Positions 56,395-64,000 of a stretch of DNA of 64,000 bases are shown piece after piece; position 1 is the first letter of the stretch; the number at the start of each line of letters is the position of its first letter. The position numbers were made by a program, and so were the translations under genes. Below the pieces are notes generated by a model that did no database searches, had not been told where the DNA came from, and saw only the letters and a program-made list of their open reading frames with translations. The stretch is from an uncultured Burkholderiales bacterium (lineage in GTDB: Bacteria > Pseudomonadota > Gammaproteobacteria > Burkholderiales > Burkholderiaceae_C): positions 1 through 64,000 of the forward strand of contig CAIWAO010000067.1 of NCBI GenBank assembly GCA_903910745.1, given 5' to 3'.

Positions 56395-58032
56395 TCATTT
56401 AACAGCCGATACAGGTACAACACCTGCTTTACCTGAGTCTACAAAGTAGTGCCCCTGTTTCCTAAATGACCCATCTACTTTAGCTGGGTGAGTCGTTGTT
56501 CTAAATTCACAGTTCAGATCCTGCGGCGTGACACTGATCAGTGCATAACCCCGCTCCTGTGCTTGTAAATGTAATATATCTGAATTATTTGCTTTTATTA
56601 AGCCAGTTGCACCCTTTCCCAAGCCGGCAGAGGTAACAGAGGTTGTTACGAATTCACTCGCAACGATTGGGGAGCTCTTGTCGTTGGGTTGAACCCTTAA
56701 ATTAGCGGCCACATTCATGTGAACATCTCCCCCCAGCGTGACAACGTTGGTTATCCTATTCTGATGAACGTCCTCTAAAAATCTTTTGCGTGCCTGAGGA
56801 TATCCATCCCATGCATCTGTATAGGTAAGTGTCCCCACAGGAGTTGAAATTGTTGTCGAGCTCATTTGTGTCGCCTGAGCAATCAATTTCCAAGTCTTTT
56901 GAGAAGCCTTTAACCCGCGCGAAAGCCATTGCTCTTGATCCAATCCAAACATTGTTCGAGTCTTATCCTCTAGCTCGTCGCACTTCATAAGCACTCTTCC
57001 ACCACCATTTTTAGGAGCGGAACATGCGTGATAGCTCCTAAATTGTCGGCAATCTAGAGTCCAAAGTTCAGCAAGCTGCCCCCAAGAGTAAGAGTCATTC
57101 AAAATCATCGTTGCCTCAAATGAGCTTTTAATCTGAGGACCTATCTCAATTGGCTGATGTTCAAAATAGGCTCGATATGCGGCGGCGCGGCGTCTTAAAA
57201 ACTCTTGTGGATCTGTATATGCTGGATCTAAATCATTTGCGTAATCATTAGCAACCTCATGGTCATCCCACATCAATATCCATGGATACCTAGCATGCGC
57301 GGCCTGCAAAAGAGGATCTTCCTTATACTGTGCATAGCGATCTCGGTATTGCTCGAGCGTTTTGGGCTCTACACCTCTGTGCATTCTTAATGACTTTGAT
57401 TCGGCTATATTTGTTTCATAAATATAGTCACCCACAAACAAAACAAAATCTAAGTCTTGCTCCAGCATATCTTTATAAGCAGCATACTCACCGGCTTGAA
57501 AGTTCTGACATGATGCCAAAGCAAATCGCATTGCTTGCACCATTTCCCTTTGCTCCGGCGCTGTTTTGGTCCTTCCCACGTCACTAACTGCGTCACCAAC
57601 AATAAACCGATACCAGTATGTTGTGCCTGCCGTTAACCCCTCTACCTTCACTCTGACAGAGTGTCCTCTAGACTGATCCGTTAACTCCTCGCCCGATCTA
57701 ATGGGTGTTTGGAGATTTTCATCGCCATATACTTCCCATCGCAATATGATTGGTTCACCCGTTTCAACTGAACATTGATAATCACTTGGATCAACTATTA
57801 AACGCGTCCACAACAATACTGAATTAGATCGTGGTACTCCACTAGCTACACCAAGTTTAAAGGGCTGTACTTTCCAAGTTCGAACACCGAAACTTGAAAA
57901 AGAAGGTGTATGTGCAAAAACTTTTTTTACACCAACCGGCATCAATGCCAAACTTATCGCTGCATTCTTGATTGTCGAATTGAATTTTCTGCGCAACTCA
58001 AATTTTGACCTATGAAGATCTTTTGGTGACAT
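56395..58032 (-). CDS. phoD: PhoD-like alkaline phosphatase/phosphodiesterase
   Basis: 545 residues. An N-terminal Fn3-like domain (KLGVASGVPRSNSVLLWTRL, GLTAGTTYWYRF) precedes the metallophosphatase domain with MRFALASCQN, FVGDYIYE, MWDDHEVANDY and VTLGGDVHMNV, the PhoD metal ligands. PhoD enzymes use calcium and iron to release phosphate from phosphate esters outside the cytoplasm. The N-terminus has RRKF followed by a weakly hydrophobic stretch (NAAISLALMPVG), a degenerate Tat signal. It starts 14 bases after mnmA on the same strand. No Pho box was identified. Confidence 0.9.
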   Translation of the reverse strand: MSPKDLHRSKFELRRKFNSTIKNAAISLALMPVGVKKVFAHTPSFSSFGVRTWKVQPFKLGVASGVPRSNSVLLWTRLIVDPSDYQCSVETGEPIILRWEVYGDENLQTPIRSGEELTDQSRGHSVRVKVEGLTAGTTYWYRFIVGDAVSDVGRTKTAPEQREMVQAMRFALASCQNFQAGEYAAYKDMLEQDLDFVLFVGDYIYETNIAESKSLRMHRGVEPKTLEQYRDRYAQYKEDPLLQAAHARYPWILMWDDHEVANDYANDLDPAYTDPQEFLRRRAAAYRAYFEHQPIEIGPQIKSSFEATMILNDSYSWGQLAELWTLDCRQFRSYHACSAPKNGGGRVLMKCDELEDKTRTMFGLDQEQWLSRGLKASQKTWKLIAQATQMSSTTISTPVGTLTYTDAWDGYPQARKRFLEDVHQNRITNVVTLGGDVHMNVAANLRVQPNDKSSPIVASEFVTTSVTSAGLGKGATGLIKANNSDILHLQAQERGYALISVTPQDLNCEFRTTTHPAKVDGSFRKQGHYFVDSGKAGVVPVSAVK

Positions 58033-58046
58033 ATGTATTAAACGAT

Positions 58047-59171
58047 CTATTCGACTTCGGTACGCTCAATAACGGCCCCACCTAAACAGACCTCTCCATC
58101 ATACAGAACGACGGACTGTCCGGGCGTAACTGCCCACTGAGGTTGCTCAAAATGTATTTTCACCTCCCCGGGAGTTGGGTTAGCTTTTAATTTACAGTTT
58201 GCATCTTCTTGCCTATAACGAGTTTTAGCTGCTACGGCTGAGCCCTCAAAGGCCGCCATCCCAACAGGGTTTACCCAGCTGGCGTCAAGAGCATAAAGAG
58301 TTTGAGAAAGCAACCAAGGATGATCGTGCCCACGAACAACATATAGCGTTTGTGTGTGGGTATCTTTTTTAGCTACAAACCAAGGCTCATGGGTCCCCCC
58401 ACCCCTTTGTGCGCCGGGCTCTTTTAGGCCACCGATTTTCAACCCTTGCCGTTGCCCTAATGTATAAAAGCTAAGCCCCATGTGTTCACCAATCACTCGG
58501 CCGTTATCGTCTTTTATGAGTCCTGGACGTGAATCAATGTATTTATTTAAAAACTCACGAAATGGTCGTTCTCCGATAAAACATATCCCTGTTGAGTCTT
58601 TCTTTTTTGCGTTAGGAAGACCTATTTCTAATGCCATTTTCCTAATCTCTGACTTGTGAATTTCTCCGATGGGAAAAATTGTTTTAAGGAGCTGCTCTTG
58701 AGTCAATCGATGTAAAAAATAGCTTTGGTCTTTAGAAGGGTCGACGCCCTTTAATAACTGGACCCCTTTGTCTTGAAGTCTGGTGCGAGCATAGTGCCCA
58801 GTAGCAATTTTCTCAGCCCCCAAGCGAATCGCATGGTCTAAGAAAGCTTTAAATTTAATTTCGGCATTGCATAGCACGTCTGGATTGGGTGTACGACCGG
58901 CTTTATATTCGCGTAGGAATTCAGAAAAAACTCTATCTTTATAGTCTTTTGCAAAATTCACATGTTCGATCTCTATTCCAATGACATCTGCAACAGCAGC
59001 GGCATCAATGAAGTCTTGGTTGGATGAGCAATATTCATCATTGTCATCATCCTCCCAATTTTTCATAAAAATACCAACGACCTCATGACCCTGTTTCTTT
59101 AGCAGCCATGCACTGACTGCCGAGTCAACTCCTCCGCTCAGCCCAACCACTATTCTTTGTTTTGAGCTCAA
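58047..59171 (-). CDS. mnmA: tRNA-specific 2-thiouridylase MnmA
   Basis: It adds sulfur to U34 of tRNAs for Lys, Glu and Gln. The 374 residues show the PP-loop [16 protein letters not shown] (7-22), [30 protein letters not shown] with the first catalytic Cys, [15 protein letters not shown], and [16 protein letters not shown] with the second catalytic Cys. Active residues are all present. It is 27 bases after gcdH and 14 bases before phoD, in a run of four reverse-strand genes. Confidence 0.96.
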   Translation of the reverse strand: MSSKQRIVVGLSGGVDSAVSAWLLKKQGHEVVGIFMKNWEDDDNDEYCSSNQDFIDAAAVADVIGIEIEHVNFAKDYKDRVFSEFLREYKAGRTPNPDVLCNAEIKFKAFLDHAIRLGAEKIATGHYARTRLQDKGVQLLKGVDPSKDQSYFLHRLTQEQLLKTIFPIGEIHKSEIRKMALEIGLPNAKKKDSTGICFIGERPFREFLNKYIDSRPGLIKDDNGRVIGEHMGLSFYTLGQRQGLKIGGLKEPGAQRGGGTHEPWFVAKKDTHTQTLYVVRGHDHPWLLSQTLYALDASWVNPVGMAAFEGSAVAAKTRYRQEDANCKLKANPTPGEVKIHFEQPQWAVTPGQSVVLYDGEVCLGGAVIERTEVE

Positions 59172-59198
59172 TATGAAGTCTTTATGGGTTGAAAAATA

Positions 59199-60395
59199 TC
59201 AGTTTGCAAACGCCGCTATTCCCGTCTGTGCCCTACCTAAAATCAACGCATGAATATCGTGAGTGCCTTCATAGGTATTTACAACTTCTAGATTTACCAA
59301 ATGTCTTGCAACACCGTATTCATCACTGATTCCGTTACCACCCATCATATCTCTAGCCATGCGTGCGATATCCAAAGCTTTACCGCAAGAGTTTCTTTTT
59401 AATATTGAGGTAATCTCAACGCTGTCGATACCTTCCTCTTTCATTCTGCCCAATCGCAAACAGCCCTGAAGACCTAAAGTAATTTCAGTTTGCATATCCA
59501 CCAACTTCTTTTGAATGAGTTGATTTGCTGCCAATGGTCTACCAAATTGCTTTCGCTCCATGGTGTACTCGTGGGCCCTAAACCAACAGTCCTCCGCTGC
59601 GCCAAGAGTTCCCCATGCGATTCCGTATCTTGCACTGTTTAAACACGTAAATGGGCCTTTCAGTCCTCTCACCTCAGGTAGCGCATTTTCCTCAGGAACA
59701 AACACCGCGTCCATTACTATCTCTCCCGTAATAGAGGCTCGCAAACCAACTTTCCCGTGAATTGCTGGAGCGCTTAAGCCCTTCATTCCTTTTTCGAGAA
59801 TAAAGCCGCGAATAGGGCCCACCTCTCCTGAAGGGCTAACCTCTTTGGCCCAAACAACAAATACATCTGCAATCGGACTGTTTGAGATCCACATTTTGGA
59901 GCCTGTTAAGCTATATCCTCCGTCTACCACTTTTGCTCGGGTTATCATCCCCGCCGGATCAGATCCGTGGTCTGGCTCTGTTAAGCCAAAGCATCCAATC
60001 CACTCACCGCTTGCAAGCTTGGGTAAATACTTTTCTCTTTGTGCCTCTGTACCGAACTCGTAAATTGGTACCATCACCAAGGAGGACTGTACGCTCATCA
60101 TAGAACGATATCCTGAGTCAACTCGTTCAACCTCGCGCGCGATCAATCCATATGAAACATAGTCTAAACCTGGCCCACCGTACTGCGTTGGGATGGTTGG
60201 GCCAAGCATTCCGAGAGAACCCATCTCTTTAAAAATAGCGGGGTCTGTTTTCTCATTTCGAAAAGAATCCAAAACTCGACTTTTTAAGCTTTGTTGACAA
60301 TAATCTCTCACCGCCTCACAGACCATGCGCTCATCATCTGTTAATTGGCGTTCAAGTAAAAATGGATCTTTCCACTGAAAACTTACCTTCGTCAT
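59199..60395 (-). CDS. gcdH: Glutaryl-CoA dehydrogenase
   Basis: An FAD acyl-CoA dehydrogenase that oxidises and decarboxylates glutaryl-CoA to crotonyl-CoA in lysine and tryptophan breakdown. The 398-residue protein begins [18 protein letters not shown], a GCDH signature. It shows [52 protein letters not shown] and the catalytic glutamate E376 in [20 protein letters not shown]. The electron acceptor (ETF) genes are not in the window. Confidence 0.94.
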   Translation of the reverse strand: MTKVSFQWKDPFLLERQLTDDERMVCEAVRDYCQQSLKSRVLDSFRNEKTDPAIFKEMGSLGMLGPTIPTQYGGPGLDYVSYGLIAREVERVDSGYRSMMSVQSSLVMVPIYEFGTEAQREKYLPKLASGEWIGCFGLTEPDHGSDPAGMITRAKVVDGGYSLTGSKMWISNSPIADVFVVWAKEVSPSGEVGPIRGFILEKGMKGLSAPAIHGKVGLRASITGEIVMDAVFVPEENALPEVRGLKGPFTCLNSARYGIAWGTLGAAEDCWFRAHEYTMERKQFGRPLAANQLIQKKLVDMQTEITLGLQGCLRLGRMKEEGIDSVEITSILKRNSCGKALDIARMARDMMGGNGISDEYGVARHLVNLEVVNTYEGTHDIHALILGRAQTGIAAFAN

Positions 60396-60463
60396 TAAGT
60401 ACTCCGTTTAATTTTGGTATTTGCACATTATCTCAAATCTATTCTTTTCTACCGGAAATAAGC

Positions 60464-61027
60464 TTACTTTTCTGAAGCCCTAGATCGATTTGAATCCCAA
60501 TAGATATCTTGCTTATGTCCCTGTCGGTTAAATATCCGGGCTAATATGAATAAAAGATCTGAAAGCCTATTTAAATAAAGACGCGGAGCATCATTTATTT
60601 TTTCTTGTGCACCTAAAGCGACAATTGATCTCTCAGCACGCCTAGCAATTGTCCTGCACACATGCGCCAAAGCCGCAGCCCGTGAGCCTCCTGGCAAAAT
60701 AAACTCTTCCAACTTAGGCAAATCGGCATTGTATTTTTGTATGGCTATGTCGAGCTCTTCAACTGCACTTTGTTTCAATAGCTCGTATCCTGGAATCGAA
60801 ATTTCGCCGCCCAGGTTAAAAAGTTCATGTTGTACTTTTTTAAGGAAATCCAGTTCTTGTTTTTCAATAACTTCGCACATCAGCAGTCCGATGTTTGAAT
60901 TTAATTCATCAACGTCTCCCATCGTTTGTACTCTCAAGCTACTCTTTAATACACGTTCATTATTTCCCAGTCCCGTGGTGCCATCATCCCCAGTGCGGGT
61001 CACGATTTGAGTCAGTCTATTGCCCAT
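60464..61027 (-). CDS. Cob(I)alamin adenosyltransferase, PduO type
   Basis: It makes adenosylcobalamin from cob(I)alamin and ATP. The 187 residues show IVTRTGDDGTTGLGNNERV (ATP-binding loop), MGDVDELNSNIGLL, ICRTIARRAERSIVAL and LYLNRLSDLLFILARIFN. All are PduO-type signatures. No cobalamin-dependent mutase is near. It is the first of the reverse-strand run towards gcdH, and divergent from the flavoprotein gene at 61.2 kb. Confidence 0.94.
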   Translation of the reverse strand: MGNRLTQIVTRTGDDGTTGLGNNERVLKSSLRVQTMGDVDELNSNIGLLMCEVIEKQELDFLKKVQHELFNLGGEISIPGYELLKQSAVEELDIAIQKYNADLPKLEEFILPGGSRAAALAHVCRTIARRAERSIVALGAQEKINDAPRLYLNRLSDLLFILARIFNRQGHKQDIYWDSNRSRASEK

Positions 61028-61204
61028 CTACTTTTGCCTCTTTTACTTGTTAAGTTTTAGCTTAATCACATTAGACTACAAATCAAAATAACAGGGATTT
61101 TCCCTTGAAATCAACATTTCTACATCATGCCTACTTCCCCTTAACTACTCCCCCGTCGTACACTCGGGGGGTTAAATACACTAACGAGTTTTAAGGTTGT
61201 TTTA

Positions 61205-62641
61205 ATGAATGCTCCAATCCCTGCAAGCCATCTTGCACCTGAGATTAAACCACGCCACATACCTGCTGAGTTTATAGATGAACTTAAAACTCGCTTTGGT
61301 GATCAATGCTCTACTGCATTGGCGGTTAGAGAACAACACGGACGTGACGAATCTGCATTTGTAAGCATCCCCCCGCCCTCGGTCGTGGTATTTGCTAAAA
61401 ATACCCTGGACATTTCAGACGCTGTAAGGATCGCTGAACGGTTCTCGGTTCCAATCATTCCCTTCGGCGTGGGCTCCTCTTTAGAGGGGCATTTACTTGC
61501 TGTACAAGGCGGCATGAGTCTAGATGTTAGCCAAATGAATAAAATCTTGTCCATCAATGCGGAGGACCTGACTGTAACGGTTCAGCCAGGCACAACACGC
61601 ATGCAACTCAACAATGAGCTCAAGAGCACGGGATTGTTTTTTCCTATCGACCCAGGTGCCGATGCATCTATAGGCGGTATGTGTGCAACGCGAGCAAGCG
61701 GGACCAATGCCGTCAGATACGGAACGATGCGTGAAAATGTATTGGCTCTTGAGGTAGTAAATGCCAAAGGTGAGATTATCAAAACCGGGACAAGAGCAAA
61801 GAAATCAAGTGCGGGCTATGACTTAACGCGTCTTTTTGTTGGTAGCGAGGGTACCCTTGGCGTCATTAGTGAAATTACTCTCAAGATTTATCCACTGCCT
61901 GAAGCAATTTCTGCTGCCATTTGTTCTTTTCCCTCTATAGAGTCCGCAGTCTTGACAACGATTCAAATTATTCAAATGGGTATTCCAATCGCTCGCGTTG
62001 AACTCATTGACAAAAATACTGTTCGTATGGTGAATGCTCATACAAAACTAACTTTATCTGAGCAACCCCTTTTGCTTATGGAGTTTCACGGCAGCCCAGA
62101 TGGGGTTAAAGAACAGGCTCAAAGCGTTCAAGAGATTGCGCACGAACACGGGGGTGAGGATTTTGAATGGGCAAGCACTCCAGAGGAAAGAACAAGACTT
62201 TGGAGCGCAAGACACAATGCATATTTCGCGGCCATTCAATCTCGTCCCGGATGCCGAGCAATCTCTACTGACACTTGTGTGCCCATCAGTAGACTCGCTG
62301 ACTGTTTGCTTAAGTCAGTTGAAGAAACAGAAGCGTCTTCGATACCTTTCTTTTTGGTCGGTCACGTTGGAGACGGTAATTTTCACTTTGGCTATTTAAT
62401 TGATCCTAACAACCCATCAGAGAGAGAGACCGCTGAACAACTTAACGATAAGTTAGTTGCAAGAGCCCTTAGTATGGGTGGAACTTGCTCTGGGGAGCAC
62501 GGAATTGGACTTCACAAAATGGGGTTTTTAATAGACGAAGCAGGAGAGGCGGCTGTAGATATGATGCGAACAATTAAAGTCGCCCTAGACCCTAAAAATA
62601 TTATGAATCCTGGAAAGATTTTTTCGTTTACGACCAAGTAA
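61205..62641 (+). CDS. FAD-linked D-lactate dehydrogenase-like oxidoreductase (GlcD/Dld family)
   Basis: 478 residues of the PCMH-type FAD fold with a C-terminal FAD-oxidase domain. Visible blocks are VPIIPFGVGSSLEGHLLA (FAD loop), DPGADASIGGMCATRASGTNAVRYGTMRENVLALEVV, SAGYDLTRLFVGSEGTLGVISEITL, FFLVGHVGDGNFHF, GGTCSGEHGIGLHKMGFL and DPKNIMNPGKIF. The protein is closest to cytochrome-type D-lactate dehydrogenases and GlcD. It may oxidise D-lactate, glycolate or another 2-hydroxyacid, and could be the missing partner of GlcE-GlcF. It is divergent from the adenosyltransferase gene and convergent with parB. Confidence 0.88.
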   Translation: MNAPIPASHLAPEIKPRHIPAEFIDELKTRFGDQCSTALAVREQHGRDESAFVSIPPPSVVVFAKNTLDISDAVRIAERFSVPIIPFGVGSSLEGHLLAVQGGMSLDVSQMNKILSINAEDLTVTVQPGTTRMQLNNELKSTGLFFPIDPGADASIGGMCATRASGTNAVRYGTMRENVLALEVVNAKGEIIKTGTRAKKSSAGYDLTRLFVGSEGTLGVISEITLKIYPLPEAISAAICSFPSIESAVLTTIQIIQMGIPIARVELIDKNTVRMVNAHTKLTLSEQPLLLMEFHGSPDGVKEQAQSVQEIAHEHGGEDFEWASTPEERTRLWSARHNAYFAAIQSRPGCRAISTDTCVPISRLADCLLKSVEETEASSIPFFLVGHVGDGNFHFGYLIDPNNPSERETAEQLNDKLVARALSMGGTCSGEHGIGLHKMGFLIDEAGEAAVDMMRTIKVALDPKNIMNPGKIFSFTTK

Positions 62642-62645
62642 AAAC

Positions 62646-63578
62646 TTACGAAACTATCGCACGCAATTTATCAATCAATCCATTAAGCTCATCTAGTGAG
62701 CCGAATTGAATGGTCAGTTCACCCATTTCTTGAGTTTTCCCGTGCCGTTTTATTTTTTTCTTAACAGACACCTCTACGGCAGCCGTCAATAAGTCTGATA
62801 GTTCTTCCTCTATTCTAAGAATATCTCCAGATTTGACCTTGGATTTGCTGTTTTTAACCTTGTTTTCGGATGTGTTAGATTTAATTCTTTTTATAAGTTG
62901 TTCCGCATCACGAACTGACATTTTTTTTGCTGTCATTTGATGCGCCGCAGATATTTGCTCTGCCTGCTCTAGGCCCAGTAAAGCCCGAGCATGGCCCATG
63001 TCCAAATCGCCTGCCATTAACAAGTCTTGAACAGGTTTAGTAAGGTTCAAAAGTCGCAATAGGTTGGACGCCGCGCTCCTCGATCTACCAACTGCTTGCG
63101 CTGCTTGCTCATGGCTGAGACCAAACTCTTTTACCAATCGTTCTAAACCATGCGCCTCCTCAAGTGGATTCAAATCCTCGCGTTGAATATTCTCTATCAA
63201 CGCCATTGCTGCCGCTGCTTCATTAGGCACATCACGAACCAACACAGGCACCGACTGAAGACCGGCTAATTTTGCAGCTCTAAAGCGCCTTTCTCCAGCA
63301 ATAATCTCATATTTTTCTTTATTAGGTCCATCCTTTAAAAGGCGAACCAAAATAGGTTGCATGATTCCTTGTGCTTTAATACTTTCAGCTAGCTCATACA
63401 AAGCACCCTCATCCATTCGAGTGCGGGGTTGATACATACCAGCAACCATTTCTGTAAGCTTTAAAACGGTGGGCGCCCCTGATGCATCTTGATCCCCCCC
63501 GTCAGTTGTATCTTTAACGGCTGGGCCGAGCAGTGACTCTAGCCCTCGCCCTAACCCTTTAGGTTTTTTAGTTACCAT
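62646..63578 (-). CDS. parB: Chromosome partitioning protein ParB
   Basis: ParB is a CTP-dependent clamp that spreads from parS sites and helps segregate the origin region. The 310 residues begin with the basic KKPKGLGRGLESLLG. The N-terminal CTP-binding domain has QPRTRMDEGALYELAESIKAQGIMQPILVR, GERRFRAAKLAGL and NIQREDLNPLEEA. The helix-turn-helix follows (LSHEQAAQAVGRSRSAASNLLRLLNL) and the dimer domain ends in LNGLIDKLRAIV. It follows parA by 12 bases. No parS sequence was recognised in the window. Confidence 0.96.
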   Translation of the reverse strand: MVTKKPKGLGRGLESLLGPAVKDTTDGGDQDASGAPTVLKLTEMVAGMYQPRTRMDEGALYELAESIKAQGIMQPILVRLLKDGPNKEKYEIIAGERRFRAAKLAGLQSVPVLVRDVPNEAAAAMALIENIQREDLNPLEEAHGLERLVKEFGLSHEQAAQAVGRSRSAASNLLRLLNLTKPVQDLLMAGDLDMGHARALLGLEQAEQISAAHQMTAKKMSVRDAEQLIKRIKSNTSENKVKNSKSKVKSGDILRIEEELSDLLTAAVEVSVKKKIKRHGKTQEMGELTIQFGSLDELNGLIDKLRAIVS

Positions 63579-63590
63579 GTTAATACTTTC

Positions 63591-64000
63591 TTATTTGTTT
63601 TGGTCGGGATTAAGTCTGTCTACAATTTCCTGTGCAAACTCGAGGAAGGCTTGACTGCCTTTGGCCAAAGGATCAAACACCACGCCAGGCAAACCATAAC
63701 TCGGTGCCTCTGCCAAGCGCACATTTCTGGGAATCACCGCATTAAAAACTTTATCTTTAAAGTGATCTTTTAGTTGATCACTCACTTGTTGCTGCAATGT
63801 GACCCTTGGATCGAACATGACTCTTAGCAAGCCTATTATTTTCAGATCCTTATTTAAATTTGCATGAACTTGTTTGATAGTATTCACAAGATCCGTTAAA
63901 CCCTCCAGTGCAAAGTACTCACATTGCATCGGCACAACTACTCCCTGAGCAGCACACAAACCATTAAGGGTCAACATGGACAATGAGGGTGGGCAATCAA
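63591..64000 (-). CDS. parA: Chromosome partitioning ATPase ParA, 3' part (runs off the window)
   Basis: The frame is open from the window edge to the stop at 63591. The visible part begins with DCPPSLSMLTLNGLCAAQGVVVPMQCEYFALEGL, the Walker B Asp followed by the ParA/Soj signature; then RVMFDPRVTLQQQVSDQL and the C-terminal AEAPSYGLPGVVFDPLAKGSQAFLEFA. The N-terminal Walker A half lies beyond position 64000, so the ORF track start at 63983 is false. The gene precedes parB by 12 bases. ParA-ParB pairs often sit near the replication origin with gidA/gidB. Confidence 0.96.
   Translation of the reverse strand, partial: DCPPSLSMLTLNGLCAAQGVVVPMQCEYFALEGLTDLVNTIKQVHANLNKDLKIIGLLRVMFDPRVTLQQQVSDQLKDHFKDKVFNAVIPRNVRLAEAPSYGLPGVVFDPLAKGSQAFLEFAQEIVDRLNPDQNK

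Overview
This 64 kb window is a chromosomal segment of a betaproteobacterium, most likely a Burkholderiales member of visibly low GC. The gene orders support this: recA-recX next to sucCD and a type IV pilin gene, pgk-pyk-fba-purC-purE-purK-tsaC, tsaB-rimI-uracil-DNA glycosylase, alr divergent from lplT, and a topoisomerase III with a C-terminal SWIB domain. The genus cannot be named from the sequence alone. Coding density is very high. I see no rRNA, tRNA, CRISPR array or prophage. The one mobile-element trace is at the left edge.

Layout. 0-1.3 kb: the 3' end of an IS200/IS605-type transposase with its palindromic right end, which runs into a small unknown gene, then an atypical type IV pilin. 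1.4-7.7 kb: sucCD, argC, recA-recX with a LexA-like box, a MarR regulator and a glutathione S-transferase. 7.7-12.4 kb: a SET-domain methyltransferase gene, birA and a small membrane protein in one operon, facing topB-SWIB. 12.5-19.4 kb: yajC-secD-secF, smg, def-fmt, azlC-azlD. 19.4-31 kb: a 3-oxoadipate-type CoA-transferase pair, pgk, a fatty acid desaturase, pyk, fba, purC, a CnoX-like thioredoxin, purE-purK-tsaC. 31-43.8 kb: a lipoprotein of SGNH type with a changed nucleophile, dacB, an EamA transporter, tsaB-rimI-UDG, pyrF, uvrA, a PanE-like reductase, alr. 43.9-54 kb: lplT, glcF and glcE, gapA, murU-like, pepP, rubredoxin (too short for the ORF track), maeB. 54-56.4 kb: an orphan barstar-like protein, a small membrane protein and a LysR regulator. 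56.4-64 kb: phoD, mnmA, gcdH, cobalamin adenosyltransferase, a D-lactate dehydrogenase-like flavoprotein, parB and the 3' part of parA.

Most genes are core metabolism or information processing: lower glycolysis (gapA, pgk, pyk, fba), the TCA cycle (sucCD, maeB), purine and pyrimidine synthesis, Sec translocation, tRNA modification (tsaB, tsaC, mnmA), DNA repair (recA, recX, uvrA, UDG) and cell-wall recycling (alr, dacB, murU). I found no convincing new multi-gene system. The items most worth a second look are the orphan barstar-like gene with conserved barnase-contact aspartates, the SET methyltransferase operon beside the SWIB-tailed topoisomerase, the pilin with Gln at position 5, the GDS-to-GDA lipoprotein, the UDG with an eroded active-site motif, and the unknown gene whose 3' end is made from the insertion-sequence end.
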